Assembly: GCA_946537305.1 (NCBI GenBank)
Contig: CAMNFR010000005.1
Location: 21,821 to 85,820, forward strand
Length of the DNA stretch: 64,000 nucleotides
Source: an uncultured Lachnospiraceae bacterium
Lineage (GTDB): Bacteria; Bacillota; Clostridia; Lachnospirales; Lachnospiraceae
Direction: 5' to 3'
Of this stretch, positions 50,050-58,148 are shown piece after piece; the stretch's first letter is position 1, and each line of letters starts with the position of its first letter. The position numbers were made by a program, and so were the translations under genes. The notes beneath the pieces are model-generated. The model saw only the letters and a list, made by a program, of their open reading frames with translations, searched no databases and was not told the origin of the DNA.

Positions 50050-50418
50050 TCAGGCTTTCTTTTCCTTCCGAATAGCATCCCACTCTTTTGCAGTGTAAGG
50101 AAGTCTCTGATTGAATGCCCGCAGGAAGATCGTAGCAGCATCCTTTCCCCAAAAATCCGCCATAGTAACCGCGTAGGATTTCAGGAAATCCTCTTCGGTG
50201 ACCGTCGGACTGAAGTGAGAACTCCCCTTCTTGTAAGAAGTTACATACTCTTTATCCTTCAGTCTCTTCAGGAAGGTATACACCGTAGTTTCCTTGTAAG
50301 AAATACCATAAACATCATGAATGCGTTCAATCAAGTCCCCAACGGTCATGGGTGCATTTATATCCCAAAGGCATTTCATTACCAATAATTCTCGATCCGA
50401 TAGTTTTGTCAAATTCAT
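50050..50418 (-). CDS. BlaI/MecI/CopY family transcriptional repressor without a BlaR partner
   Basis: A 122-residue winged-helix repressor: LSDRELLVMKCLWDINAPMT (start of the fold), VGDLIERIHDVYGISYKETT then VYTFLKRLKDKEYVTSYKKG (recognition helix and wing). In BlaI/MecI the C-terminal part dimerises and is cut by BlaR/MecR. Neither a sensor protease nor a beta-lactamase adjoins it, and the Cys pattern of CopY is absent, so its inducer is unknown. It stands alone between its own promoter and terminator. Confidence 0.9.
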   Translation of the reverse strand: MNLTKLSDRELLVMKCLWDINAPMTVGDLIERIHDVYGISYKETTVYTFLKRLKDKEYVTSYKKGSSHFSPTVTEEDFLKSYAVTMADFWGKDAATIFLRAFNQRLPYTAKEWDAIRKEKKA

Positions 50419-50503
50419 AAGCTCCTCCAGTGCTATTGATCCGGAAATACTATCTGGCTGAATTTATAAAGCAATATTTACAGTCACCGTTCTTTCCGTT
50501 TGA

Positions 50504-50533
50504 ATTATAACATACCCATCGTATCTTTAACAA
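50504..50533 (-). promoter_or_regulatory. Promoter of the BlaI-type gene
   Basis: Minus strand: -35 TTGTTA (50528-50533), 18-bp spacer, -10 TATAAT (50504-50509), leaving a leader of about 80 nt. The region 50419-50654 is AT-rich and has no other gene. Confidence 0.7.
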
Positions 50534-50654
50534 CCTAGAATAACCGTTTTTAATAAACAATTCAAATAATTGCTTTGCAATACAACGAATAACATATCAA
50601 AAGCGTAACAAATGTAGAATAACTATTATTGTGAACAATTAAATTGAAAGACAA

Positions 50655-51602
50655 TCATTCCTTCGTAAGCGCTAAAGCAGCTGCTCCGTACATACCCGCA
50701 TCATTACCCAGCTTTGCAGGAAGCACCAGTGTGTCGCGGCACCCAAAAAATGCATAGTGATCGAATCGCTCTTTCAGCGCTTCCATCAGCCAGGGACCGG
50801 TCTTGCTGACGCCGCCTCCGATCACGAATACATCCGGATCTACGACTGTTGCAATGATGGCCATGCCGCGTCCCAGAAAGTCCAGCATACACTCTACGGT
50901 AAGCTTTCCGGCCGGATCCCCTGCCAGATAAGCATCCAGAACATCCTTGGCCGTGAAATTCTTTTTCCCGCGCAGAACGGAATCGAAAGTATTGTGCACC
51001 AACACCTCTCGCGCCTTATGCACCAGTCCCGTGGCGCTGGCGATCTGCTCCAGACATCCGGTGTTGCCGCAGTTGCAGACACGCGTAGCTTCCGTATAAA
51101 TAGGCATATGACCCACTTCACCGCCGGCTCCGTGGCTGCCATGAACAATTCGGCCATTCATGATCACGCCGCCGCCCAGTCCTGTACCCAGGGTAAGCAT
51201 GACCATATTCCGGTATCCCTTTCCACCGCCGAACCATGCTTCACCAAGCGCAGCTACGTTAGCATCGTTTCCTACCCGGATGGGCAGATGATAGAACATA
51301 TTGGAGAGCTGCTCCCGCACATGGACCACCGGCCATCCAAGGTTGACACAGTGATTCACTACGCCATCATCCGTTACCGGTCCGGGAATACCTACACCGG
51401 CACCGACCACCTGATCCGGAGCAATGCCCCGCTCGACCATCTCCCGGCTCATCGCCTCGCGTATATCCGACAAAATATTCTTACCGCCGTCCTCTGTCCG
51501 GGTCGGGATCTCCCATGTATGCAACGGTTCCGCCAGCCCGGCAAAAAGCCCCATCTTTACCGTAGTTCCACCAACATCAACGCCAAAGCAGAATTCTTCC
51601 AT
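50655..51602 (-). CDS. glcK: ROK family glucokinase
   Basis: Phosphorylates glucose with ATP. The 315-residue ROK protein has the ATP phosphate loop GVDVGGTTVKMGLF at the N-terminus, the ROK signature with zinc residues HMPIYTEATRVCNCGNTGCLEQ (quoted part: CNCGNTGCLEQ) near residue 176, and catalytic Asp in VGNDANVAALGEAWFGGG. It lies 11 bp after lysC with GAGG before the ATG. Regulator-type ROK proteins have an N-terminal HTH, absent here, so an enzyme is favoured. Confidence 0.94.
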   Translation of the reverse strand: MEEFCFGVDVGGTTVKMGLFAGLAEPLHTWEIPTRTEDGGKNILSDIREAMSREMVERGIAPDQVVGAGVGIPGPVTDDGVVNHCVNLGWPVVHVREQLSNMFYHLPIRVGNDANVAALGEAWFGGGKGYRNMVMLTLGTGLGGGVIMNGRIVHGSHGAGGEVGHMPIYTEATRVCNCGNTGCLEQIASATGLVHKAREVLVHNTFDSVLRGKKNFTAKDVLDAYLAGDPAGKLTVECMLDFLGRGMAIIATVVDPDVFVIGGGVSKTGPWLMEALKERFDHYAFFGCRDTLVLPAKLGNDAGMYGAAALALTKE

Positions 51603-51613
51603 ATTGTATACCT

Positions 51614-52933
51614 CTATATTCTGGCATCCACAAAAATCTGATAGATCGCGCGGATGGCAGATTCAAAGTCATCGTTTTTCACGCCGATTACAATATTCTC
51701 TTCGTCTGATCCCTGATCGATCATGCGCACATTAATGCGTGCATGTGCCAGAGAAGCAAAAACACGTCCCGCCGTACCGCGTGCATCCTTCATGCTGCGG
51801 CCTACCACCGCGATCAGTGCAAGATCGGTATCAATGGTAATAATATCCGGCTGACAGTTCCGGTTGATCATGGCGAGCACCGCCTGTTCCTGCGGAGCAA
51901 ATGACTCCTCTGAAACAAAAACGCTTAATGTATCGATACCAGAAGGCATATGCTCAAAAGAGATCCCGAAATGTTCAAACGCCTCCAGCACCTTCCGGCC
52001 GAAGCCGATCTCGGAATTCATGCGGTCTTTTTCAATATTGATTGCCACAAAGCCCTTTTTCCCGGCAATACCTGTGATGGTATACGGAGACTTAACGCCC
52101 GTAGTCTTTACGATCATGGTGCCGGGCTCATCAGGTGCATTGGTATTCCGGATATTGATGGGAATGCCCGCCTTACGCACCGGGAAGATCGATTCGTCAT
52201 GCAGCACAGAGGCGCCCATGTAGGAAAGCTCCCGCAGTTCCTTATAAGTGATGGTACGGATTACCACGGGGTCTTTCACAATATGCGGATCCGTCAGCAG
52301 GAATCCGGATACGTCTGTCCAGTTCTCATAGATTGAAGCCTGTACCGCTCTTGCCACAATAGCTCCCGTAATATCAGAGCCGCCACGGGAAAAAGTTTTG
52401 ATGGTGCCGTCAGGCATAGCGCCGTAAAAGCCTGGTACGACCGCGCGCTCCGACTGCATCAGACGCGCGGAAAGGACACGGTTGGTTCGCTCCGCATCAA
52501 ATTCACCGTCTTCCGTAAAGCATATGACCTCTGCCGAATCCACAAAGTCATATCCCAGATAAGCAGCCAGCACCATTCCGTTCAGGTATTCCCCACGGGA
52601 GGCCGCGTAATCTCTGCCTGCCCGGTCCAGGAACCGCTGTTCCATCTTATCAAACTCTCCGGAAAGATCCAGCTCCAGATTCAGGCCTCGAATGATTTCC
52701 TGATAGCGGGATTTGATCGCGAACAGATCTTCGTGATAATTTCTTCCGGCACATACCGTATCGTAACAGCGATACAGCAGGTCTGTCACTTTAGTATCCT
52801 TGGAATGACGCTTGCCCGGTGCAGACGGAATTACATATCGACGGTAAGGATCCTCGTGGATGATATTCCCCACCTTCCGGAACTGATCCGCACTTGCAAG
52901 GGAGCTGCCTCCAAATTTTACTACTTTTTTCAT
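51614..52933 (-). CDS. lysC: Aspartate kinase
   Basis: First step to Lys, Met and Thr: Asp plus ATP to aspartyl phosphate. The 439-residue class with a catalytic N-domain (MKKVVKFGGSSLASADQF, FSRGGSDITGAIVARAVQAS (ends quoted), ENWTDVSGFLLTDP) and two ACT domains (IAGKKGFVAINIEKDRMN and LALIAVVGRSMKDARGTAGR) that sense end products. No other pathway gene adjoins it; glcK follows. Confidence 0.93.
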   Translation of the reverse strand: MKKVVKFGGSSLASADQFRKVGNIIHEDPYRRYVIPSAPGKRHSKDTKVTDLLYRCYDTVCAGRNYHEDLFAIKSRYQEIIRGLNLELDLSGEFDKMEQRFLDRAGRDYAASRGEYLNGMVLAAYLGYDFVDSAEVICFTEDGEFDAERTNRVLSARLMQSERAVVPGFYGAMPDGTIKTFSRGGSDITGAIVARAVQASIYENWTDVSGFLLTDPHIVKDPVVIRTITYKELRELSYMGASVLHDESIFPVRKAGIPINIRNTNAPDEPGTMIVKTTGVKSPYTITGIAGKKGFVAINIEKDRMNSEIGFGRKVLEAFEHFGISFEHMPSGIDTLSVFVSEESFAPQEQAVLAMINRNCQPDIITIDTDLALIAVVGRSMKDARGTAGRVFASLAHARINVRMIDQGSDEENIVIGVKNDDFESAIRAIYQIFVDARI

Positions 52934-52974
52934 GACGTAATCTTCTTTCCTTCTATATTTTCACCCTTGTATTC

Positions 52975-53439
52975 TCAGCGGAGAGTCACCTTAAATTCCC
53001 GCTCTGCTTCTCTGCGCTGGTCTTTTTTCGCGGTGTCTTCGCGTTTATCATACAGTTTTTTACCCCGCGCCAGACCGATCTCCACCTTCACCAGGCTGCC
53101 TTTGAGATAGACCTTTAAGGGTACAATGGTATAACCCTTCTGAGATACACCTCCGGCGATCTTATTGATCTCCTGCCGGTGAAGAAGCAGCTTGCGAGGC
53201 CGAAGAGGATCCCGGTTAAAAATATTTCCCTTTTCATAAGGACTGATATTCATACCGTACAGGATCAGTTCACCGCCCACATACCGGATGTAGGATTCCT
53301 TCAGGCTGCATTTACCCATGCGCAGGGACTTTACCTCTGTCCCCACCAGACTGATACCTGCTTCCCAGGTCTGTTCTATAAAATAGTCATGCCAGGCTTT
53401 TTTGTTACTGGCAATCAGTTTTTCACTAACTTTCGCCAT
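52975..53439 (-). CDS. smpB: SsrA-binding protein SmpB
   Basis: Partner of tmRNA in ribosome rescue. The 154-residue protein has [20 protein letters not shown] at the N-terminus, [20 protein letters not shown] and the basic C-terminal tail ([20 protein letters not shown]) that mimics mRNA in the A site. Start 53439 follows GGAGG; a start 15 bp upstream does not. No ssrA gene was seen here. Confidence 0.97.
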   Translation of the reverse strand: MAKVSEKLIASNKKAWHDYFIEQTWEAGISLVGTEVKSLRMGKCSLKESYIRYVGGELILYGMNISPYEKGNIFNRDPLRPRKLLLHRQEINKIAGGVSQKGYTIVPLKVYLKGSLVKVEIGLARGKKLYDKREDTAKKDQRREAEREFKVTLR

Positions 53440-53458
53440 AAAGGCTTCCTCCAATGCT

Positions 53459-53495
53459 GAAAAAGCCCATGGTTTCCAGAAGAATCCATGGGCCG
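53459..53495 (-). terminator. Terminator between secG and smpB
   Basis: Minus strand: GCCCATGGATTC pairs with GGAAACCATGGGC (bulged), followed by TTTTT. It lies 8 bp after secG and just before the smpB ribosome site, so it probably limits read-through to smpB. Confidence 0.8.
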
Positions 53496-53502
53496 CTCTT
53501 GC

Positions 53503-53751
53503 TTATAAATTGCCAAGCACGTTCAGAAGCAGAGACGCTACAAAAAAGGCCGCGATCAGATAAGCGGTATAGCGCTGCATCTTACCTTCCGGCGTATCCT
53601 TCCGGTGCTTTCCAACATAGGTCTGTGAATACCCGCCGGAAATCCCGCCGCCAAGACCGGCATTTTTGCCGTCCTGCATCAGGATTAGTACCATCAGAGC
53701 ACCGCAGATCAACACCAGAACGATTTTCAGGATACGAATTACCCAGACCAT
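53503..53751 (-). CDS. secG: Preprotein translocase subunit SecG
   Basis: An 82-residue two-helix SecG: MVWVIRILKIVLVLICGALM (first helix), the loop QDGKNAGLGGGISGGYSQTY, and a second helix YLIAAFFVASLLLNVLG. It helps SecYE with protein export. AGGAGG precedes the ATG. Confidence 0.95.
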   Translation of the reverse strand: MVWVIRILKIVLVLICGALMVLILMQDGKNAGLGGGISGGYSQTYVGKHRKDTPEGKMQRYTAYLIAAFFVASLLLNVLGNL

Positions 53752-53793
53752 TCTATCAATCCTCCTGTCTCAAACATAGTCGCATACCGGAAA

Positions 53794-53822
53794 ATAATAC
53801 CATAGCTTCCCCAAAAGTGCAA
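53794..53822 (-). promoter_or_regulatory. Promoter of secG-smpB, overlapping the pheT terminator
   Basis: Minus strand: -35 TTGCAC (53817-53822), 17-bp spacer, -10 TATTAT (53794-53799). The -35 box is also the right arm of the pheT terminator hairpin. Confidence 0.75.
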
Positions 53823-53834
53823 GTATTTTTGCAC
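53813..53834 (-). terminator. Short terminator of pheST
   Basis: Minus strand: GTGCAA-AAATAC-TTGCAC followed by TTTT, 33 bp after the pheT stop. The stem is only 6 bp, so efficiency is uncertain. Confidence 0.6.
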
Positions 53835-53867
53835 GGATGAACAGGCATTATTTCAGGATAGCGGTCA

Positions 53868-56294
53868 TTATTTTCTCAGTTCAATGCCCATTCGGTCGAG
53901 TCCGTTCAGGATCTTCTTCATGACCGTGGTAATTTCCTGCTCTTCCAACGTATGATCGGCTGCCCGGAAAGTCAGGCTGTAGGCCATAGATTTGAATCCC
54001 GGAGGCACCGGAGCGCCTTCGTAAATATCAAAGAGTTCATAGCCCTCCAGAAGCTTTCCGCCCCGCTGCACGATCACATCTTCGATGGCAGAAGCCGGGA
54101 TCTCGTGCGCTACCAGCATGCTGAGGTCACGGGAAACAGCCGGGAACCGGGCAATTCCGGTATACTTGCGATCATATGTTGCGGTCTCCAGCAAGCTGGG
54201 GATATCAATCACAGCCACATAGGCCTTCTGACCGATACCATAGTTATCCAGCACCTGCGGATGAACCTCACCCAGATAACCCACACACTTTCCGGCATAA
54301 AGTATGTCTGCACGACGGCCGGGATGCAGCATGGGATGATCGCAATTTGCCTCGTAATGGACGCGTTCCCGCATACCGATCTGATAGAAGTATTCCTCCA
54401 CGACACCTTTCATTGTGAAGAAATCGCCATCTCCGTAGAAGCCAAGCGTGAACTGCGTGCGCTCATCCGGCAGTTCGGTCAGCGGCAGTGCCTTCGGAAG
54501 ATAGATGTTTCCGATCTCATACAGCGCCACGTTCTTATTTCTGCGGTTATAGTTGGTCGCAAGAGAAGTCAGGATTCCGTTCAGGGGCAGGGTCCGCATG
54601 ATGCTGAAATTCTCTCCCAGGGGATTGGCAATGGTAATTGCCTGTCTTAACACGGAATCCGCCGGGATCAGCAGCTTGTCAAAGACCTTCGGGCTCTCAA
54701 AAGAGTACGTCATCGCCTGGCTGAATCCGGAAAACTCTGCCACATCGCGCGCGGTATTTTCAATTCTGTGTTTAAACGAAAGTTTACCGGTGGTAGCTTC
54801 TCCCTTCGGCAGGGAGGTAGGGATCTTATCGTAGCCGAAGAATCTCGCGATCTCTTCAGCAATATCCGCTTCCTGCTCCAGGTCCTGACGCCAGGAAGGC
54901 GTTACGATTTCATTGGTCTCTTTGTCGTAAACAAGTTCCAGCGGAACCAGGTAGGACAGCATGTCTTCTACCGGAATGTCAGTCCCCAGGAACCGGTTGA
55001 TCCAGTCGGGGCGGAACGGAATACGATGTCCTTCCATCGGACGGGGATACACATCCACCATACCTCCGACCACTTCTCCGCAGCCCAGTTCTTCGATCAG
55101 GCGGCAGGCACGGTTGATCGCCTGTTCCGCTGTGTTGGGATCCAGACCTTTTTCGAACTTGCCGGACGCATCCGTGCGCATGCCCAGACGCTTCGCAGAA
55201 AGACGGATGTTGGTGCCGTCAAAGCAGGCAGCCTCGAACAGTACCGTATTTACATCATCCGTGATCTTGGAATTCTCGCCGCCCATAATACCGGCAATAC
55301 CGATGGCTTTTTCTGCATCGTTGATCATCAGGATCTCGGAATCCAGCGTGCGCATCTGGCCGTCCAGTGTCTGGAACTGCTCTCCCTCAGCAGCGCGGCG
55401 TACGATGATCTTATGACCGGCTACGGTGTCAAGATCGAACGCATGCATGGGCTGTCCGTACTCTTCCATCACGTAATTGGTGATATCCACCAGATTGTTG
55501 ATGGGACGGATACCGGAAGCCGCCAGACGGCGCTGCATCCACTTCGGGGACGGACCGATCTTAATATTCTTTACCACACGGGCGCAATAGCGGGCGCACA
55601 GATCAGGGTCTTTAATTTCAACAGATACATAGTCTGCTGCATTCTCCTGATTGCCGGGCGCGTCTTCTTCCGGCGGAATAAACTTCTTGCCGAAGGTAGC
55701 CGCTGCCTCTCTGGCAATGCCCAGAATGCTGTAGCAGTCCACACGGTTGCTGGTGATCTCATACTCGAAGACCACATCGTCCAGACCCAGTGCATGGACA
55801 GCATCCTCACCGGGCGTTACATCCGCATCCTCGGGGAACAGATAAATTCCGTATTCCGGTGCCTCCGGATACATATCCCGGGAGGACCCCAGTTCCTCGA
55901 TGGCACACATCATACCGGCCGAGGGAACGCCGCGCAGCTTGCCCGCTTTGATCTGAATGCCTTCTGCCGGCATGGGACCGCCGTCATGGCCGCCGGCCAC
56001 CCGTCCGCCATCCAGAACCACGGGAGTCATCGCTCCAACTTTTACATTGGGGGCACCCGTCACGATCTGAATCGTTTCTGTTCCAATATCCACCTGGCAG
56101 ACCACAAGCTTATCCGCATCGGGATGAGGCGCGATGCTCAGGATCTTGCCAACAACAATCTTTTCCAGATTTTTATCCAGCCGGGTAAAGAATTCCACCT
56201 TGGAGCCGGACAGCGTCATCGCATCGGTGAATTCCTGCGGCGTCACATCCAGATCCGGCACATAAGCCTTCAGCCAGGAATATGCTGTATTCAT
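53868..56294 (-). CDS. pheT: Phenylalanyl-tRNA synthetase beta chain
   Basis: The 808-residue beta subunit, full length: N-terminal tRNA-binding (EMAP-like) domain (~40-155, VVGKILSIAPHPDADKLVVCQV, ends quoted VVGKIL and PDADKL), B3/B4 editing domain (~205-370, MRRLAASGIRPINNLVDITN as QRRLAASGIRPINNLVDI), B5 (~405-475), catalytic-like core, and an anticodon-binding ferredoxin-like C-domain (FPAVSRDLSMLV near residue 715). It starts 15 bp after pheS. Confidence 0.97.
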   Translation of the reverse strand: MNTAYSWLKAYVPDLDVTPQEFTDAMTLSGSKVEFFTRLDKNLEKIVVGKILSIAPHPDADKLVVCQVDIGTETIQIVTGAPNVKVGAMTPVVLDGGRVAGGHDGGPMPAEGIQIKAGKLRGVPSAGMMCAIEELGSSRDMYPEAPEYGIYLFPEDADVTPGEDAVHALGLDDVVFEYEITSNRVDCYSILGIAREAAATFGKKFIPPEEDAPGNQENAADYVSVEIKDPDLCARYCARVVKNIKIGPSPKWMQRRLAASGIRPINNLVDITNYVMEEYGQPMHAFDLDTVAGHKIIVRRAAEGEQFQTLDGQMRTLDSEILMINDAEKAIGIAGIMGGENSKITDDVNTVLFEAACFDGTNIRLSAKRLGMRTDASGKFEKGLDPNTAEQAINRACRLIEELGCGEVVGGMVDVYPRPMEGHRIPFRPDWINRFLGTDIPVEDMLSYLVPLELVYDKETNEIVTPSWRQDLEQEADIAEEIARFFGYDKIPTSLPKGEATTGKLSFKHRIENTARDVAEFSGFSQAMTYSFESPKVFDKLLIPADSVLRQAITIANPLGENFSIMRTLPLNGILTSLATNYNRRNKNVALYEIGNIYLPKALPLTELPDERTQFTLGFYGDGDFFTMKGVVEEYFYQIGMRERVHYEANCDHPMLHPGRRADILYAGKCVGYLGEVHPQVLDNYGIGQKAYVAVIDIPSLLETATYDRKYTGIARFPAVSRDLSMLVAHEIPASAIEDVIVQRGGKLLEGYELFDIYEGAPVPPGFKSMAYSLTFRAADHTLEEQEITTVMKKILNGLDRMGIELRK

Positions 56295-56309
56295 AATAAT
56301 TCCCTCCCC

Positions 56310-57329
56310 TTAGAACTGCTTTAAGAACCGGATATCGTTCTCGTACAGAAGTCTCATGTCATCGATCTCATACTTCAGCAGGGCAATGCGCTCCAGACCT
56401 ACGCCGAACGCGAAGCCGGAGTACTCCTCCGGATCAATGCCGCTCATGGCCAGCACCTTCGGATGCACCATGCCGCAGCCCAGGATCTCGATCCAACCTT
56501 CATCCTTGCACATGCGGCAGCCTTTACCTCCACACTTGAAGCAAGTCACATCCATTTCTGCCGAAGGTTCGGTGAACGGGAAATGATGCGGCCGGAATTT
56601 CACCTTGGTATCGGGTCCGAACAGCTCTCTGGCAAATTCTGCCAAAGTGCCCTTCAGATCTGCGAAGGTAATATTTTTGTCGATGACCAGTCCTTCGATC
56701 TGATGGAAAGACGGGGAATGGGTGGCATCCACCTCATCCGCACGGAACACCCTCCCGGGGGCGATCATGCGGATCGGCGGCTTTTTCTGCTCCATCACAC
56801 GGACCTGTACCGGAGAGGTCTGGGTGCGCAGCAGAATATCTTTGGTAATATAGAATGTATCCTGCTCATCCTTTGCGGGATGGTTGGCAGGAATATTCAG
56901 CGCTTCAAAGTTATAATAATCCAGCTCGATCTCAGGGCCTTCCACGACTTCATAACCCATGCCTACAAAGATGCGCTCCACCTCTGCCTGAGCGATGGTA
57001 TTCGGATGACGGTGCCCCACCTTCATGCGCTTAGCCGGCAGAGTAACATCAATCTCCTCTGCCTTCATCTGGAGTTCACGCTGACGGGCGGCGATATTTT
57101 GTTTAATCTCCTCCAGCTTCTCCTCCAGGGCCGCGCGGGTCTCATTGACCATCTGGCCAACCTTAGGCCGCTCCTCCGGGGAAACATTTCTCATGTTCTT
57201 TAAGACCTGTGTCAGTTCTCCCTTTTTCCCCAGGTAAGCCACGCGCACTTCATTCAGCCGGTCGAGATTTTCGGAATCTTCCATCTTCGCCAAGGCTTCC
57301 CGGCGGATCTTTTCCAGTAGATCTTTCAT
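56310..57329 (-). CDS. pheS: Phenylalanyl-tRNA synthetase alpha chain
   Basis: The 339-residue alpha subunit: an N-terminal coiled coil (1-~85) and the class II catalytic core with GHRHPNTIAQAEVERIFVGMG (quoted start GHRHPNTIAQ), SPVQVRVMEQKKPPIRMI, FHQIEGLVID, and FGVGLERIALLKY (motif 3). It charges tRNA-Phe with PheT. It has its own promoter and a small leader hairpin; no T-box is present in the 55-nt leader. Confidence 0.97.
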   Translation of the reverse strand: MKDLLEKIRREALAKMEDSENLDRLNEVRVAYLGKKGELTQVLKNMRNVSPEERPKVGQMVNETRAALEEKLEEIKQNIAARQRELQMKAEEIDVTLPAKRMKVGHRHPNTIAQAEVERIFVGMGYEVVEGPEIELDYYNFEALNIPANHPAKDEQDTFYITKDILLRTQTSPVQVRVMEQKKPPIRMIAPGRVFRADEVDATHSPSFHQIEGLVIDKNITFADLKGTLAEFARELFGPDTKVKFRPHHFPFTEPSAEMDVTCFKCGGKGCRMCKDEGWIEILGCGMVHPKVLAMSGIDPEEYSGFAFGVGLERIALLKYEIDDMRLLYENDIRFLKQF

Positions 57330-57344
57330 TTCTTCCCTCTTTCC

Positions 57345-57365
57345 GGCGGAACCTTTTCTTCCGCC
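57345..57365 (-). promoter_or_regulatory. Small hairpin in the pheS leader
   Basis: Minus strand: GGCGGAA-GAAAAGG-TTCCGCC, just before the ribosome site GAGGG. Too small for a T-box. It may stabilise the mRNA end. Confidence 0.55.
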
Positions 57366-57382
57366 TGCTTACAATCCTTTGT

Positions 57383-57411
57383 ATCTTACCTCAGACCGGG
57401 AAGTTCGTCAA
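57383..57411 (-). promoter_or_regulatory. Promoter of pheST
   Basis: Minus strand: -35 TTGACG (57406-57411), 17-bp spacer, -10 TAAGAT (57383-57388), about 54 bp before pheS. Confidence 0.82.
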
Positions 57412-57448
57412 GAAAGATTTCAATTTCAAGCGCTATTAGGCTCTAAAA

Positions 57449-57775
57449 TCACAGATATTTTTCCAGAATCCTGGCAACACGTATCCGATCTCTCGGATCA
57501 GCTTTCGCATACGTTTCCAGCAGCGTCTTTTCCCGCATAAAAACAGGCAGAAAATGCTCACCCGAGATCTCCTGAGAAGTACGATCTTCAAAATAAGATT
57601 TCGGGACCTGATACAGTCGGCAGATACGGGCCCACGTAAGCTCATTGCGGCAGCGGCATTCATCCTTTTCATATCTGCACAGCGTACTTTTACTGATTCC
57701 CAACAGATGTGACGCCTGGTTCAGGGAAAGATTCAGCCGAGTGCGCAGCAGATACAGCTTCTTACCGGTGGTCAT
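57449..57775 (-). CDS. XRE-family helix-turn-helix regulator
   Basis: A 108-residue protein with an N-terminal Cro/CI-type HTH (residues ~5-62: LYLLRTRLNLSLNQASHLLG, ISKSTLCRYEKDECRCRNEL) and a short helical C-terminal part (LLETYAKADPRDRIRVARIL) for dimerisation. The target is unknown; an inverted repeat lies upstream of its promoter. Its stop is 37 bp from the pheST -35 box. No phage gene accompanies it. Confidence 0.88.
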   Translation of the reverse strand: MTTGKKLYLLRTRLNLSLNQASHLLGISKSTLCRYEKDECRCRNELTWARICRLYQVPKSYFEDRTSQEISGEHFLPVFMREKTLLETYAKADPRDRIRVARILEKYL

Positions 57776-57812
57776 AGAAAAACAGCCTCCTCTTTAGAAT
57801 AATCTGCCTATA

Positions 57813-57840
57813 ATTATATCACATTTTATCAGATATTCAA
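57813..57840 (-). promoter_or_regulatory. Promoter of the XRE regulator gene
   Basis: Minus strand: -35 TTGAAT (57835-57840), 16-bp spacer, -10 TATAAT (57813-57818), about 38 bp before the ATG, which has GGAGG. Confidence 0.8.
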
Positions 57841-57860
57841 GTATTATTGTGCATTTATAT

Positions 57861-57893
57861 GTGTTAATTCACTTTATTATCAGAAATTAACAC
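57861..57893. repeat. Inverted repeat upstream of the XRE promoter
   Basis: GTGTTAATT (57861-57869) and AATTAACAC (57885-57893) are perfect 9-bp arms 15 bp apart, about 20 bp upstream of the -35 box. It could be an operator for the XRE protein or an activator site. Confidence 0.65.
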
Positions 57894-58056
57894 TGATTTT
57901 CAGCTGTACTCTGATTAACTATTCACCTGTTTCACACGTTCTGTCACATTTTTTGCACCAGAATCCAACTCCTATTTCCGGTAAAGATCGCTTTATTCCA
58001 GCTTTCTAACATGAAACGTTCCTGTTTTTGTACGGATTTTTATCACGTCGCGTCAC

Positions 58057-58103
58057 AAAAAAGCGACAGAACGGTTTTTGATAACGTACCGTTCTGTCGC
58101 TTC
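58057..58103 (-). terminator. Terminator of the glucosaminidase gene
   Basis: Minus strand: AAGCGACAGAACGGT pairs with ACCGTTCTGTCGCTT around a 14-nt loop, followed by TTTT, 45 bp after the stop. Confidence 0.9.
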
Positions 58104-58148
58104 TTATGTGACCAATATTAAGATTTAAGTCCGAACTGACTGCAACTC

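Larger units (their letters stand above)
57776..58148. other. 373-bp AT-rich gap: XRE promoter, inverted repeat, wall-hydrolase terminator
   Basis: No coding frame is convincing. It holds the XRE promoter (57813-57840), a 9-bp inverted repeat (57861-57893), an unassigned pyrimidine-rich stretch (57900-58050) and the terminator of the glucosaminidase gene. Confidence 0.75.
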
